Shown here one piece after another: positions 1 through 7,785 of a stretch of DNA of 64,000 nucleotides. Where the stretch lies: positions 682,001-746,000 of the forward strand of contig NZ_SOBE01000002.1 of NCBI RefSeq assembly GCF_004364285.1, in the 5' to 3' direction. A program made the position numbers and the translations under genes. The notes beneath the pieces are model-generated. The model saw only the letters and a list, made by a program, of their open reading frames with translations, did no database searches and was not told the origin of the DNA. Source of the DNA: Frigoribacterium sp. PhB116 (GTDB taxonomy: Bacteria; Actinomycetota; Actinomycetes; Actinomycetales; Microbacteriaceae). Every line of letters starts with the position of its first letter. Position 1 is the first letter of the stretch.

Positions 1-1714
1 GGTCAGCGTGACGTTCGATCGCCTGACTGATAGCGACCGACAAGCCCTCGGCGTCAAATATGCTCCGGCCGGCGCGGCGACGTTCACGGCAACACGGACC
101 TGGGCTGCGGGCGAGGACAAAACATCGGGTGTTGGGGGTGTGTTTCCTCCCTTCGAGGCAATTCGCTTGGAGACCAGCAAGACCGAGCGGCGGAAGGCCT
201 ATGCGGCCTTGGCGGAAAGTCAGCCAGATCTCGAACTCCCACCGTGCCGGACCGGAGACGAGGTGGACATCGCGATGTTGGAGTGGGAGACGAACCACCC
301 CGCTCAGCTGACAGCCTCAGACCTGCCCTCAAATCATTTCTTCGGTTTCAACGGCAAGAACGTGCTTTCGGGCATCTTCGATTTCGTATTCGTTTCAGCA
401 GATTTGCGCGCGGGGGAACAAAGTATCGAAGGCCGAAAGACCGTTCTTGGCCGAATCCTAGAACGGACTCTTCAGCGGCAAGCTTTGGATGATGCCTACG
501 AGGCTCTTGCCGAGGAATTTGGGCAACGACAGGAATCGATCAACGCAGACCATCTCGACGAACAACTACTCGACCTTGGGAGCGCGCTCAGCGCAGAAGT
601 CGGTGCATTCACTGCCGGAAAGACAGTGCGCTTGACGGGCCTCGCACCTGAACTTAAGCCCACTTCTCCCGCAATCCGCATGGCCATTGTCGATGCTCTC
701 TCGGAAACGAGCATTGAGCGCCAGGGCCATGGATTTCAGCGAGCGCTGCTCATTGGGGCCCTCAAATTATTGGCCGAACGCCGAGAGGGTGACAATACTG
801 GCAGCATCATCACCCTTGCTATTGAAGAGCCCGAACTTTTCCAGCACCCAACGCAGGCGAGAGTTTTTGCCAACGTGCTTCGTAGTCTGGCGTCCGACGA
901 GCAGGCTGGAATACAGGTCGCTTACGCGACCCACAGCCCCTACTTCATAAACGCCTCATACTTCGACCAAGTGAGACGGGTCACTCGCCAGTCCACCTCA
1001 GGCGCCGTTGGTCGCGTCGTGATCAAGGGAGCCTCGCTCGCAGATGTGAAGGCGGACCTAGCAGGATACGTATCTACCGACGCGCTGATGGCCCGTTGGG
1101 ATCAAGTTTGTACTGCAAACCTTGCAGAAGCTTTCTTCAGCGATGCCGTCGTGCTGGTCGAGGGCAGCACAGACAGGGCAATTATTGACGGAGCGGCTAG
1201 GCGGATTGGCCCCGTGCCCCTAGAGCACCATGGTATTGCCGTCGCAGAGGCCAACTCGAAATCGAATCTATTCGTTCCTCATGCCATTTTGAAGCGCCTG
1301 GGCATCCCCTCGCTCGTGGTGTTCGACAATGATCTAAAGAGTGGCGCACGAGCTGGAGCGAAGAACTACGACCCGCCAAAGTCTCCCGAGGAGCGGGCCA
1401 AAATCGAAGCTAATGAAACCAAGCAGCAGGCGGCGACTAATGGGAAGCTCTTGAGCTACTTCGGCCTCGCGCACCAGGATTTTCCTACGGGGAAGATCGC
1501 GGATGACCTGTTCGCCGTCGACGACAACCTCGAAGATGTCCTGAATCGAGAGTGGCCCGATTGGGAAGCTGCCAGAGCGAAAATCGTCGCTGCTGGAAGA
1601 GGGGCTCCGAAGAAAAACGCCGCGACATATCACTTAGCCGCGGCGGAAAGCATCAGTATGCCCGGGCCGTCTGTCGAAGCCATCGTCCTTCTGGCGCGCC
1701 GATTAGTCAGCTGA
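1..1714 (+). CDS. OLD-family ATP-dependent endonuclease (5' end outside the window)
   Basis: The reading frame is open to the left edge, so the first visible start (GTG at 8) is probably internal. Counting from that codon there are 568 residues. The ABC-type ATPase part shows a Walker B motif (LAIEEPELF, Glu273/274) and an H-loop (YATHSP). The C-terminal half is a TOPRIM nuclease domain with VLVEGSTD (Glu385) and VFDND (Asp440, Asp442). The N-terminal Walker A loop that every OLD protein carries is absent, which fits roughly 60-80 missing residues upstream. OLD proteins cut DNA under ATP control and commonly act in phage defence. The next gene on this strand is not a UvrD-like helicase, so this does not look like a Gabija pair; a stand-alone OLD nuclease is the simplest reading. 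GC content is lower than in the core genes further right. Confidence 0.85.
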   Translation, partial: VSVTFDRLTDSDRQALGVKYAPAGAATFTATRTWAAGEDKTSGVGGVFPPFEAIRLETSKTERRKAYAALAESQPDLELPPCRTGDEVDIAMLEWETNHPAQLTASDLPSNHFFGFNGKNVLSGIFDFVFVSADLRAGEQSIEGRKTVLGRILERTLQRQALDDAYEALAEEFGQRQESINADHLDEQLLDLGSALSAEVGAFTAGKTVRLTGLAPELKPTSPAIRMAIVDALSETSIERQGHGFQRALLIGALKLLAERREGDNTGSIITLAIEEPELFQHPTQARVFANVLRSLASDEQAGIQVAYATHSPYFINASYFDQVRRVTRQSTSGAVGRVVIKGASLADVKADLAGYVSTDALMARWDQVCTANLAEAFFSDAVVLVEGSTDRAIIDGAARRIGPVPLEHHGIAVAEANSKSNLFVPHAILKRLGIPSLVVFDNDLKSGARAGAKNYDPPKSPEERAKIEANETKQQAATNGKLLSYFGLAHQDFPTGKIADDLFAVDDNLEDVLNREWPDWEAARAKIVAAGRGAPKKNAATYHLAAAESISMPGPSVEAIVLLARRLVS

Positions 1715-1819
1715 GGCTGGGTTGTCTACACCAATCGAACACCGGTGATGCAGCCGGGCTCTTGCCGCGCAGGTGGTGTACGACCGTCGATCAGGGCCTT
1801 CCCCTAGTCGCTCGCGAAG

Positions 1820-1963
1820 TTATGCCGCTTTTGCGTATTCGACGGGCGTGAGCGCCAGGACGATGGCGGTGAGCTGACGCGGGCTCAGTGGAGGCGCTTC
1901 AGAGGCTAGGCGGTCCATTCGCTGCTCAAGCGACTCAATTGCAAGGCGAGGAAGCATGTTCAT
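1820..1963 (-). CDS. small hypothetical protein, 47 aa
   Basis: A short reverse-strand frame begins at ATG 1963 (a second ATG lies two codons in) and ends in TAA at 1820-1822. The product is mostly helical by eye: a charged stretch containing IESLEQRMDRLA, then PPLSPRQLTAIV, then the tail LTPVEYAKAA. The composition looks protein-like, but there is no convincing ribosome binding site and no family is recognised. It sits between two accessory genes and downstream of the serine recombinase on the same strand. It could be a remnant of a longer gene: the tail resembles the LTPxEY ending of IS3-type transposases, but nothing else of a transposase is present. Confidence 0.35.
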   Translation of the reverse strand: MNMLPRLAIESLEQRMDRLASEAPPLSPRQLTAIVLALTPVEYAKAA

Positions 1964-2259
1964 GGAGGGGCCATGCGCGGACGCGTTGCGGAGGCCAAAT
2001 TGAGGCTGTTCCTACCGCCGCAAATACATGGCCCAGGCCACGCCAGGTCGGCCAGTGGCCTATACGCGGGCTTTCGCAGTAGACGCGAGCGTCCACTCCC
2101 CGCACAACTTTCTGGCTGCCGACGACGCGCAGCTCGATGCCGTCCCCTTTTGCGTCACGGGCGGAACGCAAGATGGTCGTGTCTAGAATCGGGTAGCGCG
2201 ATCTGGGATACCAACGCACGCGGTGCTTTAGAGCGCGAGCTCAATGGGCCTCCGCGGAG
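1964..2259. other. intergenic stretch, no supported gene
   Basis: About 300 bp between the small reverse ORF and the end of the recombinase gene. Open frames exist on both strands but none has a ribosome binding site or recognisable residues. The base composition resembles the surrounding accessory DNA. It may hold decayed sequence; nothing specific is seen. Confidence 0.4.
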
Positions 2260-3648
2260 TCAGTGGCCGGTCCCGTTCCATACGACCTCGACAGTTTCTG
2301 GGTCGAAGCCCTTCCGCCCGACTGGTGCTGGGTGCAGCCGAACAGTCATGAGCGCGTGCGCGATAGCGCGGCGCCGGTCAATCGTCGCTTCGCTCCAGCT
2401 CCGCGCCGGCTCGGATCCGAGGATGGAAGCTACTGACCCCTCGCTCAAGCCACGAGCCCGTTCCGCTTCGACGTCGCCAAGCTCGATGAGGATTCGTCGG
2501 CGCTTCTCCGCATAGACGGCTGCTGGTACTAGGTCGTTGTAGTAGTCGGAATCCACGAGCTCGAGCTTGGCTGTCAGTTTGGCGACCTCGGTGCTCAGTC
2601 GCCGAGCGGCCAGATCGTCGGTGGGCCTAAATGCCGAGAGGAGATCAGGGCGTGCGAGGCGACGCAGGATGATCCCCTCTATGTAGGAGTCGACATGCTC
2701 GGCTGTGCGGGCAACGTGTCCGCCGGCTCGGCACCAATATCGTCGACCTGTCGAGGTCATAGGTGCCGAACAGATCCCACACTGCCAAAGCCCAGACCCA
2801 AGGTACTTTCGCGCCGTCGTCCCCATATTCCTCTTTCGGCCCGGCTCGCTCAGCCTTGCCTGAACAAGGTCGAAATCGTGGCTCTCAATGATGGCTACCC
2901 ATTCGCCTGTGACGCCCGTTGCCTTGCCGCCCATGACGGCCCGTCCTGCGTAGCGAGGGTTGGTAAGAATTGAACGGACGGAGCTCGGTGACCAGGTTCC
3001 TGCGTCAGGGGCGGCTGCGTTCGCATGTCCGAGCGTCGTCGTTTTGCGCCGCGGCTGCGCGGAGGACTCCGTGAGCGACCTGGCAATTCCCTTGAGCGTT
3101 TCGCCCCTGACAAAGTCGGTGAAGATGCTGCGGACGATGGTGGCCTCGTCCTCGATGACCTCGCCGCCTTGCGTGTAGCCGGTAAGTCGGACCCCGCCCT
3201 TGAAGAGGACGCCGCGTTCAAGGCGGTCTGCGTTTGCTCGTTTCTGACGCTCGCCCTTGCGCTGAGCTTCGAAGCGGCCGATGCCGGCGAGCATCGTCGC
3301 CCGAAACTCGCCGTCTGCGGTCGACAAGTCGATCTCGCCGTCGACGGTGAGGACCTTTGCGCCGGCATCGATGAGGACGTTGAGGTCGCGAGTTGTCCGC
3401 AGTAGTCGGTCCAAATCGACTGCTACGACGTGGGTGATGGTTTGAGTCCCCAAGTCGCCGAGCATTCGGTGCCACGCGGTGCCAGGGCCTCGCGGCTTGC
3501 TCGCGCTCAAGTCGTTGTCCACGTACTCATCGACCAGATGCCACGCTCGGGCCGACACGAGCTGAGAGCATCGCTCTCGCTGTCGATCTATGCCTTCCTG
3601 CTTGTCGAGGCTCTGGCGCAGGTAGATTGCTGTCAGCGGACCGCTCAT
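2260..3648 (-). CDS. large serine recombinase (site-specific integrase/resolvase family)
   Basis: About 462 residues from ATG 3648; an in-frame TTG at 3681 is a less likely start. The N-terminal resolvase domain (about residues 1-145) carries the nucleophile in YLRQS (Ser13) and the arginine-rich DLDRLLRTTRDL segment. A recombinase domain follows (about 155-260), then a zinc-ribbon region with CGIC and a later Cys/His pair (about 290-320), then a helical C-terminal part ending in ETVEVVWN. This is the architecture of large serine integrases that move phages and integrative elements, although 462 residues is at the short end of that class. The gene reads away from a 29-bp repeat that starts 38 bp upstream of its start codon, the usual place of an attachment site. 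No partner excision factor is evident. Confidence 0.92.
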   Translation of the reverse strand: MSGPLTAIYLRQSLDKQEGIDRQRERCSQLVSARAWHLVDEYVDNDLSASKPRGPGTAWHRMLGDLGTQTITHVVAVDLDRLLRTTRDLNVLIDAGAKVLTVDGEIDLSTADGEFRATMLAGIGRFEAQRKGERQKRANADRLERGVLFKGGVRLTGYTQGGEVIEDEATIVRSIFTDFVRGETLKGIARSLTESSAQPRRKTTTLGHANAAAPDAGTWSPSSVRSILTNPRYAGRAVMGGKATGVTGEWVAIIESHDFDLVQARLSEPGRKRNMGTTARKYLGSGLWQCGICSAPMTSTGRRYWCRAGGHVARTAEHVDSYIEGIILRRLARPDLLSAFRPTDDLAARRLSTEVAKLTAKLELVDSDYYNDLVPAAVYAEKRRRILIELGDVEAERARGLSEGSVASILGSEPARSWSEATIDRRRAIAHALMTVRLHPAPVGRKGFDPETVEVVWNGTGH

Positions 3649-3685
3649 CTTATGAGCATAGGTCTTGATGTCTATGTGCAACGGA

Positions 3686-3714
3686 ACGTGGTGGAGTTCC
3701 GCTTCAACAACTAG
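3686..3714 (+). repeat. left copy of 29-bp direct repeat (candidate att site)
   Basis: This stretch matches 5923-5951 at 28 of 29 positions; the only difference is C at 3705 against T at 5942. Similarity stops sharply on both sides. It lies immediately upstream of the serine recombinase. Read in frame, it encodes VVEFRFNN and a TAG stop, so it may descend from the 3' end of a target gene. Confidence 0.7.
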
Positions 3715-3726
3715 TCCTCTTACGCC

Positions 3727-4344
3727 ATGACCTATTTCTTCGCTGCAGCTAATACCGCCCCGACGAACGCCTTGTCGCTCGGTTCTGTCCTGCTAATCGT
3801 GCTGCCCGCAACAATCGCTCTAATGGGCGTTGTCGCGTCCACGGTGGTCTCTACGGTCACCACCCATCGAGCGGAGGACCGTCGCGCGAGGAATGCCGTT
3901 TTCAGCCAAGTTCTCGAAGCGGGTCGCGCAGCGGAGCTTGAAGCGTTGTACGCCACAGCCGACTTCATAGCACGTCTCAAGGAGTTCAACAGGGCCATGA
4001 TGGGGAACAGCGGAGAAGGCGAAGATGATGATAAGTCATCGGCCGCCTTTTCCAACTTTGTGGATGCCTTCGATGGCTTTGACCCTCTGACGAGGGCTGC
4101 CGTGACGGTTGAAGCGCTAGGCGCCACGTCTGTTTCCGATCGAATCGACACTATTCGTAATGAGACCCTTTCCTACGCAATGGCGCTTCGACCGCCCGTC
4201 TTCTATGCGGAGCAGGCCCGTACCTTCGAGGCGCGCGTCGACTCGTTGATGAAAGACCTCATCGAAGAAGTTCGCCGAGACTTCGGCGTTAATGAAGCGC
4301 GAGCTATTCACCAAGGCAAGAGAACCCGCAGGGTAGGGCAGTGA
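3727..4344 (+). CDS. hypothetical membrane-anchored protein, 205 aa
   Basis: One clear membrane segment lies near the N terminus (about residues 18-42, LGSVLLIVLPATIALMGVVA and following). A charged, helical, probably cytoplasmic domain of about 160 residues follows, with an Arg/Glu-rich start (THRAEDRRARNAVF) typical of a coiled coil. An acidic linker (SGEGEDDD) splits the helical domain. No catalytic motif or family name is recognised. It is the first gene inside the pair of 29-bp repeats and converges on another membrane-anchored helical protein (4392-5000). Such single-span helical proteins are frequent in mobile defence loci, but a function cannot be assigned. Confidence 0.65.
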   Translation: MTYFFAAANTAPTNALSLGSVLLIVLPATIALMGVVASTVVSTVTTHRAEDRRARNAVFSQVLEAGRAAELEALYATADFIARLKEFNRAMMGNSGEGEDDDKSSAAFSNFVDAFDGFDPLTRAAVTVEALGATSVSDRIDTIRNETLSYAMALRPPVFYAEQARTFEARVDSLMKDLIEEVRRDFGVNEARAIHQGKRTRRVGQ

Positions 4345-4391
4345 TGCTTGAACGCGATGTGGCGGAGTTCGGTCACATCTAAACCATCGTG

Positions 4392-5000
4392 TCAAGCCTG
4401 TCGGGCGCGACCAGCCGTGTTTCCTGGCTCAATGGTCGGCACTGTTGTGAAAGTGAACGGTGCGTCCCAACCTTCTTGCTCGATGAGCTTCGACAGCGGC
4501 ATAGACAGGTTCTCCTGTAGTTCCGGATGATCCGCGATGTCGTTAAGGCGCGATGCGATCATGTGGATGCCCAAGAGCTTGGTGTCCGGTGCGGCCACGT
4601 CACGACGTATCGCCATAAGGAGATCAGCCATGAGGCGGAAGGTCACCATCATCGGCGGATTGCCATTGGCTGATGTCCTGTATCGGAGGAAGGCATCGAC
4701 CACTTCATCCGATCCGAAAACGATGACCCAGTTCTGGAAGTCCGCTATGACGTTCTCAAAGTCAGCCAACGCGTTCTTGGTTCGCGTGGGGGTCAGCATG
4801 TCTCCCATGGCGTCCACGAACGGCTTGTAGACCTCGAACTTTTTCTCGGCAACCCGCTCTTCGAGGGCCCGAAGACGGGCCGACTCTGACTCGGCTTGCT
4901 GGGCTCGCCGTGCGGACTTTGAAGCCCACACGGCTGAGAAAATAGCGACGGCGGCGGGGGCGACCAGTGTGATGATCTGAAGCCAGAGCGGGAGCGTCAT
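4392..5000 (-). CDS. hypothetical membrane-anchored helical protein, 202 aa
   Basis: The start is taken at ATG 5000, which overlaps the TGA of the upstream holin-like frame as ATGA and so suggests translational coupling; an in-frame alternative lies at 5024. Residues about 4-28 form one membrane segment (LWLQIITLVAPAAVAIFSAVW). A coiled coil follows (SESARLRALEERVAEKKFEVY), then a helical domain with spaced conserved-looking residues: WVIVFGSDEVVDAF, FRLMADLLMAIRRDV, and a late RLNDI. This layout (membrane anchor, KKFEVY-type coil, W..GS.EV helix, LLxxxRRD helix) recalls an unnamed family seen in many bacteria; I cannot name it. It converges on the 3727-4344 gene. Confidence 0.65.
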   Translation of the reverse strand: MTLPLWLQIITLVAPAAVAIFSAVWASKSARRAQQAESESARLRALEERVAEKKFEVYKPFVDAMGDMLTPTRTKNALADFENVIADFQNWVIVFGSDEVVDAFLRYRTSANGNPPMMVTFRLMADLLMAIRRDVAAPDTKLLGIHMIASRLNDIADHPELQENLSMPLSKLIEQEGWDAPFTFTTVPTIEPGNTAGRARQA

Positions 5001-5398
5001 AGGTCGGAGTCTGGCACGACCCATAGGCGCCCTCTTCCGCTTACGCCCGGGTGCTGCGGCCCCTCCGGGTCGATGATCGGGTTGAGATCGTCGTCGAGCT
5101 TCACTCCGTGCTGTTTTAGGAGAAGCTGCGTGAGGCGGTCGATCTTCTCGTCACGCTTCGAGAGGGTGCCGTTCGTCTGGCTGCGAATCAATTCGAGCTT
5201 CTCGCTCTGCTTGCTCTGGGCGGGTCCGAGCCGGCCGAACACCGCGAGGTTGCCGAGCACGGTCGTGCCGAACAGGAGGAAGGTCGACGTCGGTCGGCCC
5301 GTGACTTCGAGGATGATGAAGCCGCCCCACGAGGTTCAGGGCGAACACCGGGACGATGACGAACCACTTCCCTTTCGCGCATCAGGACATCCATCTGT
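4997..5398 (-). pseudogene. frameshifted phage holin-like gene
   Basis: The C-terminal 87 residues are intact from a possible GTG at 5260: a hydrophobic start (MLGNLAVFGRLG), then a coil (QTNGTLSKRDEKIDRLTQLL), then an acidic tail. That form resembles small actinophage holin or lysis-cassette membrane proteins. Upstream, the rest of the gene is readable only by changing frame: one frame gives KWFVIVPVFALNLV, the next gives GGFIILEVTGRP and STFLLFG leading straight into the intact part, and a possible ATG start lies in a third frame near 5383. Each change of frame is closed by a stop. It therefore looks like a two-membrane-span gene broken by small indels. The intact 3' part may still be translated, since its stop overlaps the next gene's start. 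Confidence 0.55.
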
Positions 5399-5598
5399 GG
5401 GTCAACAAGAAGTGGATCAACCACCAGGCGATGCAAGGCCGGGGCATCGTCGACATCGGGGCTCTCGACCCTGCGCTGAATCCTCGCGGGCCGGGTGCTC
5501 TTCCGCAGAGCGACTTCTACGACCTCGAGCAGCCCCGGGTGCAGGGTTATCCGAACTACAGTCAGGATCCTCAGCCCTCATGGCATCTGCGCCCCTAG
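5356..5598 (+). CDS. fragment of a polymorphic-toxin C-terminal domain (candidate toxin tip), 80 aa
   Basis: The 80-residue frame contains GRGIVDIGALDP, SDFYDLEQPRV and GYPNYSQDPQP. This combination of a VDIG strand, an FYxxE helix and a GYxNY loop is what I associate with C-terminal tips of secreted polymorphic toxins; that is recall of a pattern, not a search result. There is no signal peptide, no repeat or delivery domain, and the first 12 or so codons overlap the broken holin gene on the other strand, so the cassette was probably cut from a larger toxin gene. A good ribosome binding site and a second small gene follow directly, as in toxin-immunity pairs. Confidence 0.5.
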   Translation: MTNHFPFAHQDIHLWVNKKWINHQAMQGRGIVDIGALDPALNPRGPGALPQSDFYDLEQPRVQGYPNYSQDPQPSWHLRP

Positions 5599-5607
5599 GA
5601 GGCACTG

Positions 5608-5898
5608 GTGTTCATCGAGAAGTACCGGTACTTTCGCCAGGTGGCCATGCCCACGCGCTGGCTCCTCTTCGCTCGCGGGGAGACGGAGTACGAAGTCATG
5701 TCAGCACCCGGCGTCGTCCGACGGGTGCCTTTGTCGCGGGTCAGGGAGGCGCTGGGCGCTAAGCGCGTCGCAACGTCTCGTCGCGACTTCCAGGAGTGCG
5801 ACATGACGGCGGCCCGGCTGTTCCGCGAGGGCAGCGACCTCTGGGTCGAGTACCCGACCGGCATCACCGTCAGCACCGACGAGCTGTCGATGCCGTGA
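5608..5898 (+). CDS. small hypothetical protein, candidate immunity protein, 96 aa
   Basis: It starts at GTG 5608, preceded by TAGGAGG about five bases away, which decides the start. The gap to the toxin-like fragment is 9 bp. The product is a compact mixed alpha/beta protein (IEKYRYFRQV, then WLLFARGETEYEVM, then LWVEYPTGITVSTDELSMP) without signal peptide or membrane segment. Size, position and spacing fit an immunity protein for the upstream tip. No named family is recognised. The second copy of the 29-bp repeat begins 24 bp after its stop codon. Confidence 0.6.
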   Translation: MFIEKYRYFRQVAMPTRWLLFARGETEYEVMSAPGVVRRVPLSRVREALGAKRVATSRRDFQECDMTAARLFREGSDLWVEYPTGITVSTDELSMP

Positions 5899-5922
5899 CG
5901 CGGGAATCCCGGTAGGACGGCG

Positions 5923-5951
5923 ACGTGGTGGAGTTCCGCTTTAACAACTAG
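5923..5951 (+). repeat. right copy of 29-bp direct repeat (candidate att site)
   Basis: Same orientation as the copy at 3686-3714 and identical except for T at 5942. It also reads VVEFRFNN followed by TAG. The two copies enclose about 2.2 kb of mosaic genes, as expected for a small integrated element or for the scar of a tandem insertion. Confidence 0.7.
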
Positions 5952-6176
5952 GCCGCGTCAAAGGAGCTGCGGAGCTGCTGCTTCCCCTCTGTGGCGCTCT
6001 CACTGTTCGTGTGACCGTAAGTTGGCAACGCGCCTCGTGCTGCCTGACAGAGCACTTGCAGTCAGGTCGAACAGAGCGTCGCTCCCGTCATTGTGCCTGT
6101 CTAGAGATGTTGAGAACGCTAGCAACTTTTAAACCCATAAACATATCACTAGCGTGTTATTGGTCCGTCCTCATGT

Positions 6177-6182
6177 TACGGT
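6177..6182 (+). promoter_or_regulatory. candidate -10 element of a leaderless promoter
   Basis: TACGGT lies exactly six bases before ATG 6189, the spacing seen before several other genes here that lack a ribosome binding site. The upstream stretch from 5952 is 237 bp long, AT-richer around 6110-6180, and contains an inverted CGCTAG/CTAGCG pair near 6116 and 6150 that could be an operator. No clear -35 is seen. Confidence 0.45.
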
Positions 6183-6188
6183 GTACTC

Positions 6189-7754
6189 ATGTCGAGCTTC
6201 AGCATTACCATGCCCCCTCAAGTTCGCGATCGAGTGTCATCGTCCGTCGCCAGCATCGATTCCCCTGTAGGCCAGCTTGCGGTCGTCATAGATATCCTGC
6301 AGAAGCATTTCGACAAACGTGTTGAAAAGTTCCGTCGGGAGCACCTCATACGCGAGCTCGGCTTTGTCGTCACAAAAGGTTTGCCTTCTGCGGACCAGCA
6401 AGCTATCGCACGAGCCGGGCGGCGTAACCTAGTGATTGATAGCTCAACCAGAAGTGCGCAGTTTCGAGACATCCAGGCCAGCAGGGCAGCGCGAGGGATT
6501 CTAGAACGAGTTGTGCTCACACCGATCACGGGCGCATCTGTTCCAAGTCCGTCTCAACTTAGGGAGTTGATGCGTATAGGTGAGTCGCTCACGACCCTCG
6601 AGACGTTGCGTTCGATAGCCGAACTTGCGGAGAGGGCAGAGCAAGGCTCAACCACAGCACCCCATCTGGGACACGTGACCATCGCCGCAGACAGAACAGG
6701 TCTGAGGATTGCGTACGAAGCTGGTGACTTCGATCTGCAGCGGTGGTTGCTGCTCGTGGAGCGCCCGATCAGCCGCGGCGAAATCGACCTCAGTCTGCTC
6801 GGGGATCTCGACCAACCTGCCGGCTGGGTTGCCCCTGGACTGGAAGCCATATCCCAGGCAGCGGCTCAGGATCTCGGATTTTCCATCGACGAACTCCTGG
6901 ACACACTTACGGTGCTCCTGCGTCACTGTCTCGATCGAAGATATGAGTTCCTAGGTTTTGACGGATTGCCCGTCGGCCCCACCATTTCCAGGGCCGCAGT
7001 GGACTATCTCACGTTCTCGGACGACGACATGAGCATCGAAAGTCTGCGTCCGAGCCATACGCGGCATCAGCATAAGCGGGTCTGGACTAGCCCACTCCTC
7101 AAAACTGGCGGTCGCTACTACATCTTCCGTGATGTCGTTTTCGAGGCGGTGCTCCGGTGGGCTCGTTATCTAACCCAGGGCGATTGGCCGGTACCGCGGA
7201 ACACGCTCAGAGAGACGGCGCCACGCCTTCATCGTGCCCTCGAGGATCGCAGCCGGGAGTCCGGACCGTTGTTCGAGCGCTATGTCGGTTCGCGTCTGGA
7301 CGAGACGGGTCTCCCTTGGGCCTCGCTGAAGAATGGTGCACGCGTCGGCAGTGTGAAGCTCTCGCGCGAAATCGACTCGGTTGTCATTGATGCAGCCCAA
7401 CGCAAGATCCATGTTCTCGAGTTCAAGAACATGAGCTCAGATCAGAATGCAAAGTCCCTCCAGAACGAACTCAAGAAGTTCCTCGGCGAGTACGCCGATA
7501 AGCTCGACCGCTCTGTCCGAGAGGTGGAACTCGACAAGCTGGCCTTCGTCAAGCGGGTGTCCGAGCTCAATGGATCAAGCTCTGGTGACGTCGGCGAAGC
7601 TGCGAGTTGGTCTGTCGTCGCCGCGTTCGTATTCAGCAGCCACAGCCCCATCGAGTGTTTGACTGCGCCCCAGTCGTTTGTCGGCACTGACGCGGATCGC
7701 GTGAAAGACCTTTTCGCTCCACCGCAGGAGATGGTCGAACTGGGCGCTTCGTAG
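6189..7754 (+). CDS. uncharacterised protein with a PD-(D/E)XK nuclease motif, 521 aa
   Basis: The first 370 or so residues are helical and unrecognised: an N-terminal segment resembling a dimerisation or HEPN-like helical region, then a middle with SPLLKTGGRYYIF. The C-terminal part has the restriction-endonuclease-like signature REIDSVVID (Asp396) followed fifteen residues later by LEFKN (Glu411, Lys413), i.e. D-Xn-E-X-K, with a following helix rich in Asn, Lys and Glu (NAKSLQNELKKFL). The family therefore probably cuts DNA or RNA. It is a single gene with its own promoter next to a mobile region that also carries an OLD nuclease, which suggests defence. There is no methyltransferase or helicase partner in the window. 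Function is inference from the motif and location. Confidence 0.75.
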   Translation: MSSFSITMPPQVRDRVSSSVASIDSPVGQLAVVIDILQKHFDKRVEKFRREHLIRELGFVVTKGLPSADQQAIARAGRRNLVIDSSTRSAQFRDIQASRAARGILERVVLTPITGASVPSPSQLRELMRIGESLTTLETLRSIAELAERAEQGSTTAPHLGHVTIAADRTGLRIAYEAGDFDLQRWLLLVERPISRGEIDLSLLGDLDQPAGWVAPGLEAISQAAAQDLGFSIDELLDTLTVLLRHCLDRRYEFLGFDGLPVGPTISRAAVDYLTFSDDDMSIESLRPSHTRHQHKRVWTSPLLKTGGRYYIFRDVVFEAVLRWARYLTQGDWPVPRNTLRETAPRLHRALEDRSRESGPLFERYVGSRLDETGLPWASLKNGARVGSVKLSREIDSVVIDAAQRKIHVLEFKNMSSDQNAKSLQNELKKFLGEYADKLDRSVREVELDKLAFVKRVSELNGSSSGDVGEAASWSVVAAFVFSSHSPIECLTAPQSFVGTDADRVKDLFAPPQEMVELGAS

Positions 7755-7785
7755 AAGGAACGCCCGTTGCACAGAGGGTGCAGCA

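Noticed and set aside
1820-1963. IS3 transposase remnant
   Set aside because: Only the tail LTPVEYA resembles OrfB. No DDE residues, integrase core or inverted repeats are seen nearby.
1-3648. Gabija defence system
   Set aside because: The OLD-like ATPase is suitable for GajA, but the gene after it is not a UvrD-type helicase and lies on the other strand.
3686-5951. tRNA gene as attachment site
   Set aside because: The 29-bp repeat does not fold as the 3' end of a tRNA and encodes a short in-frame peptide end instead; no tRNA is adjacent.
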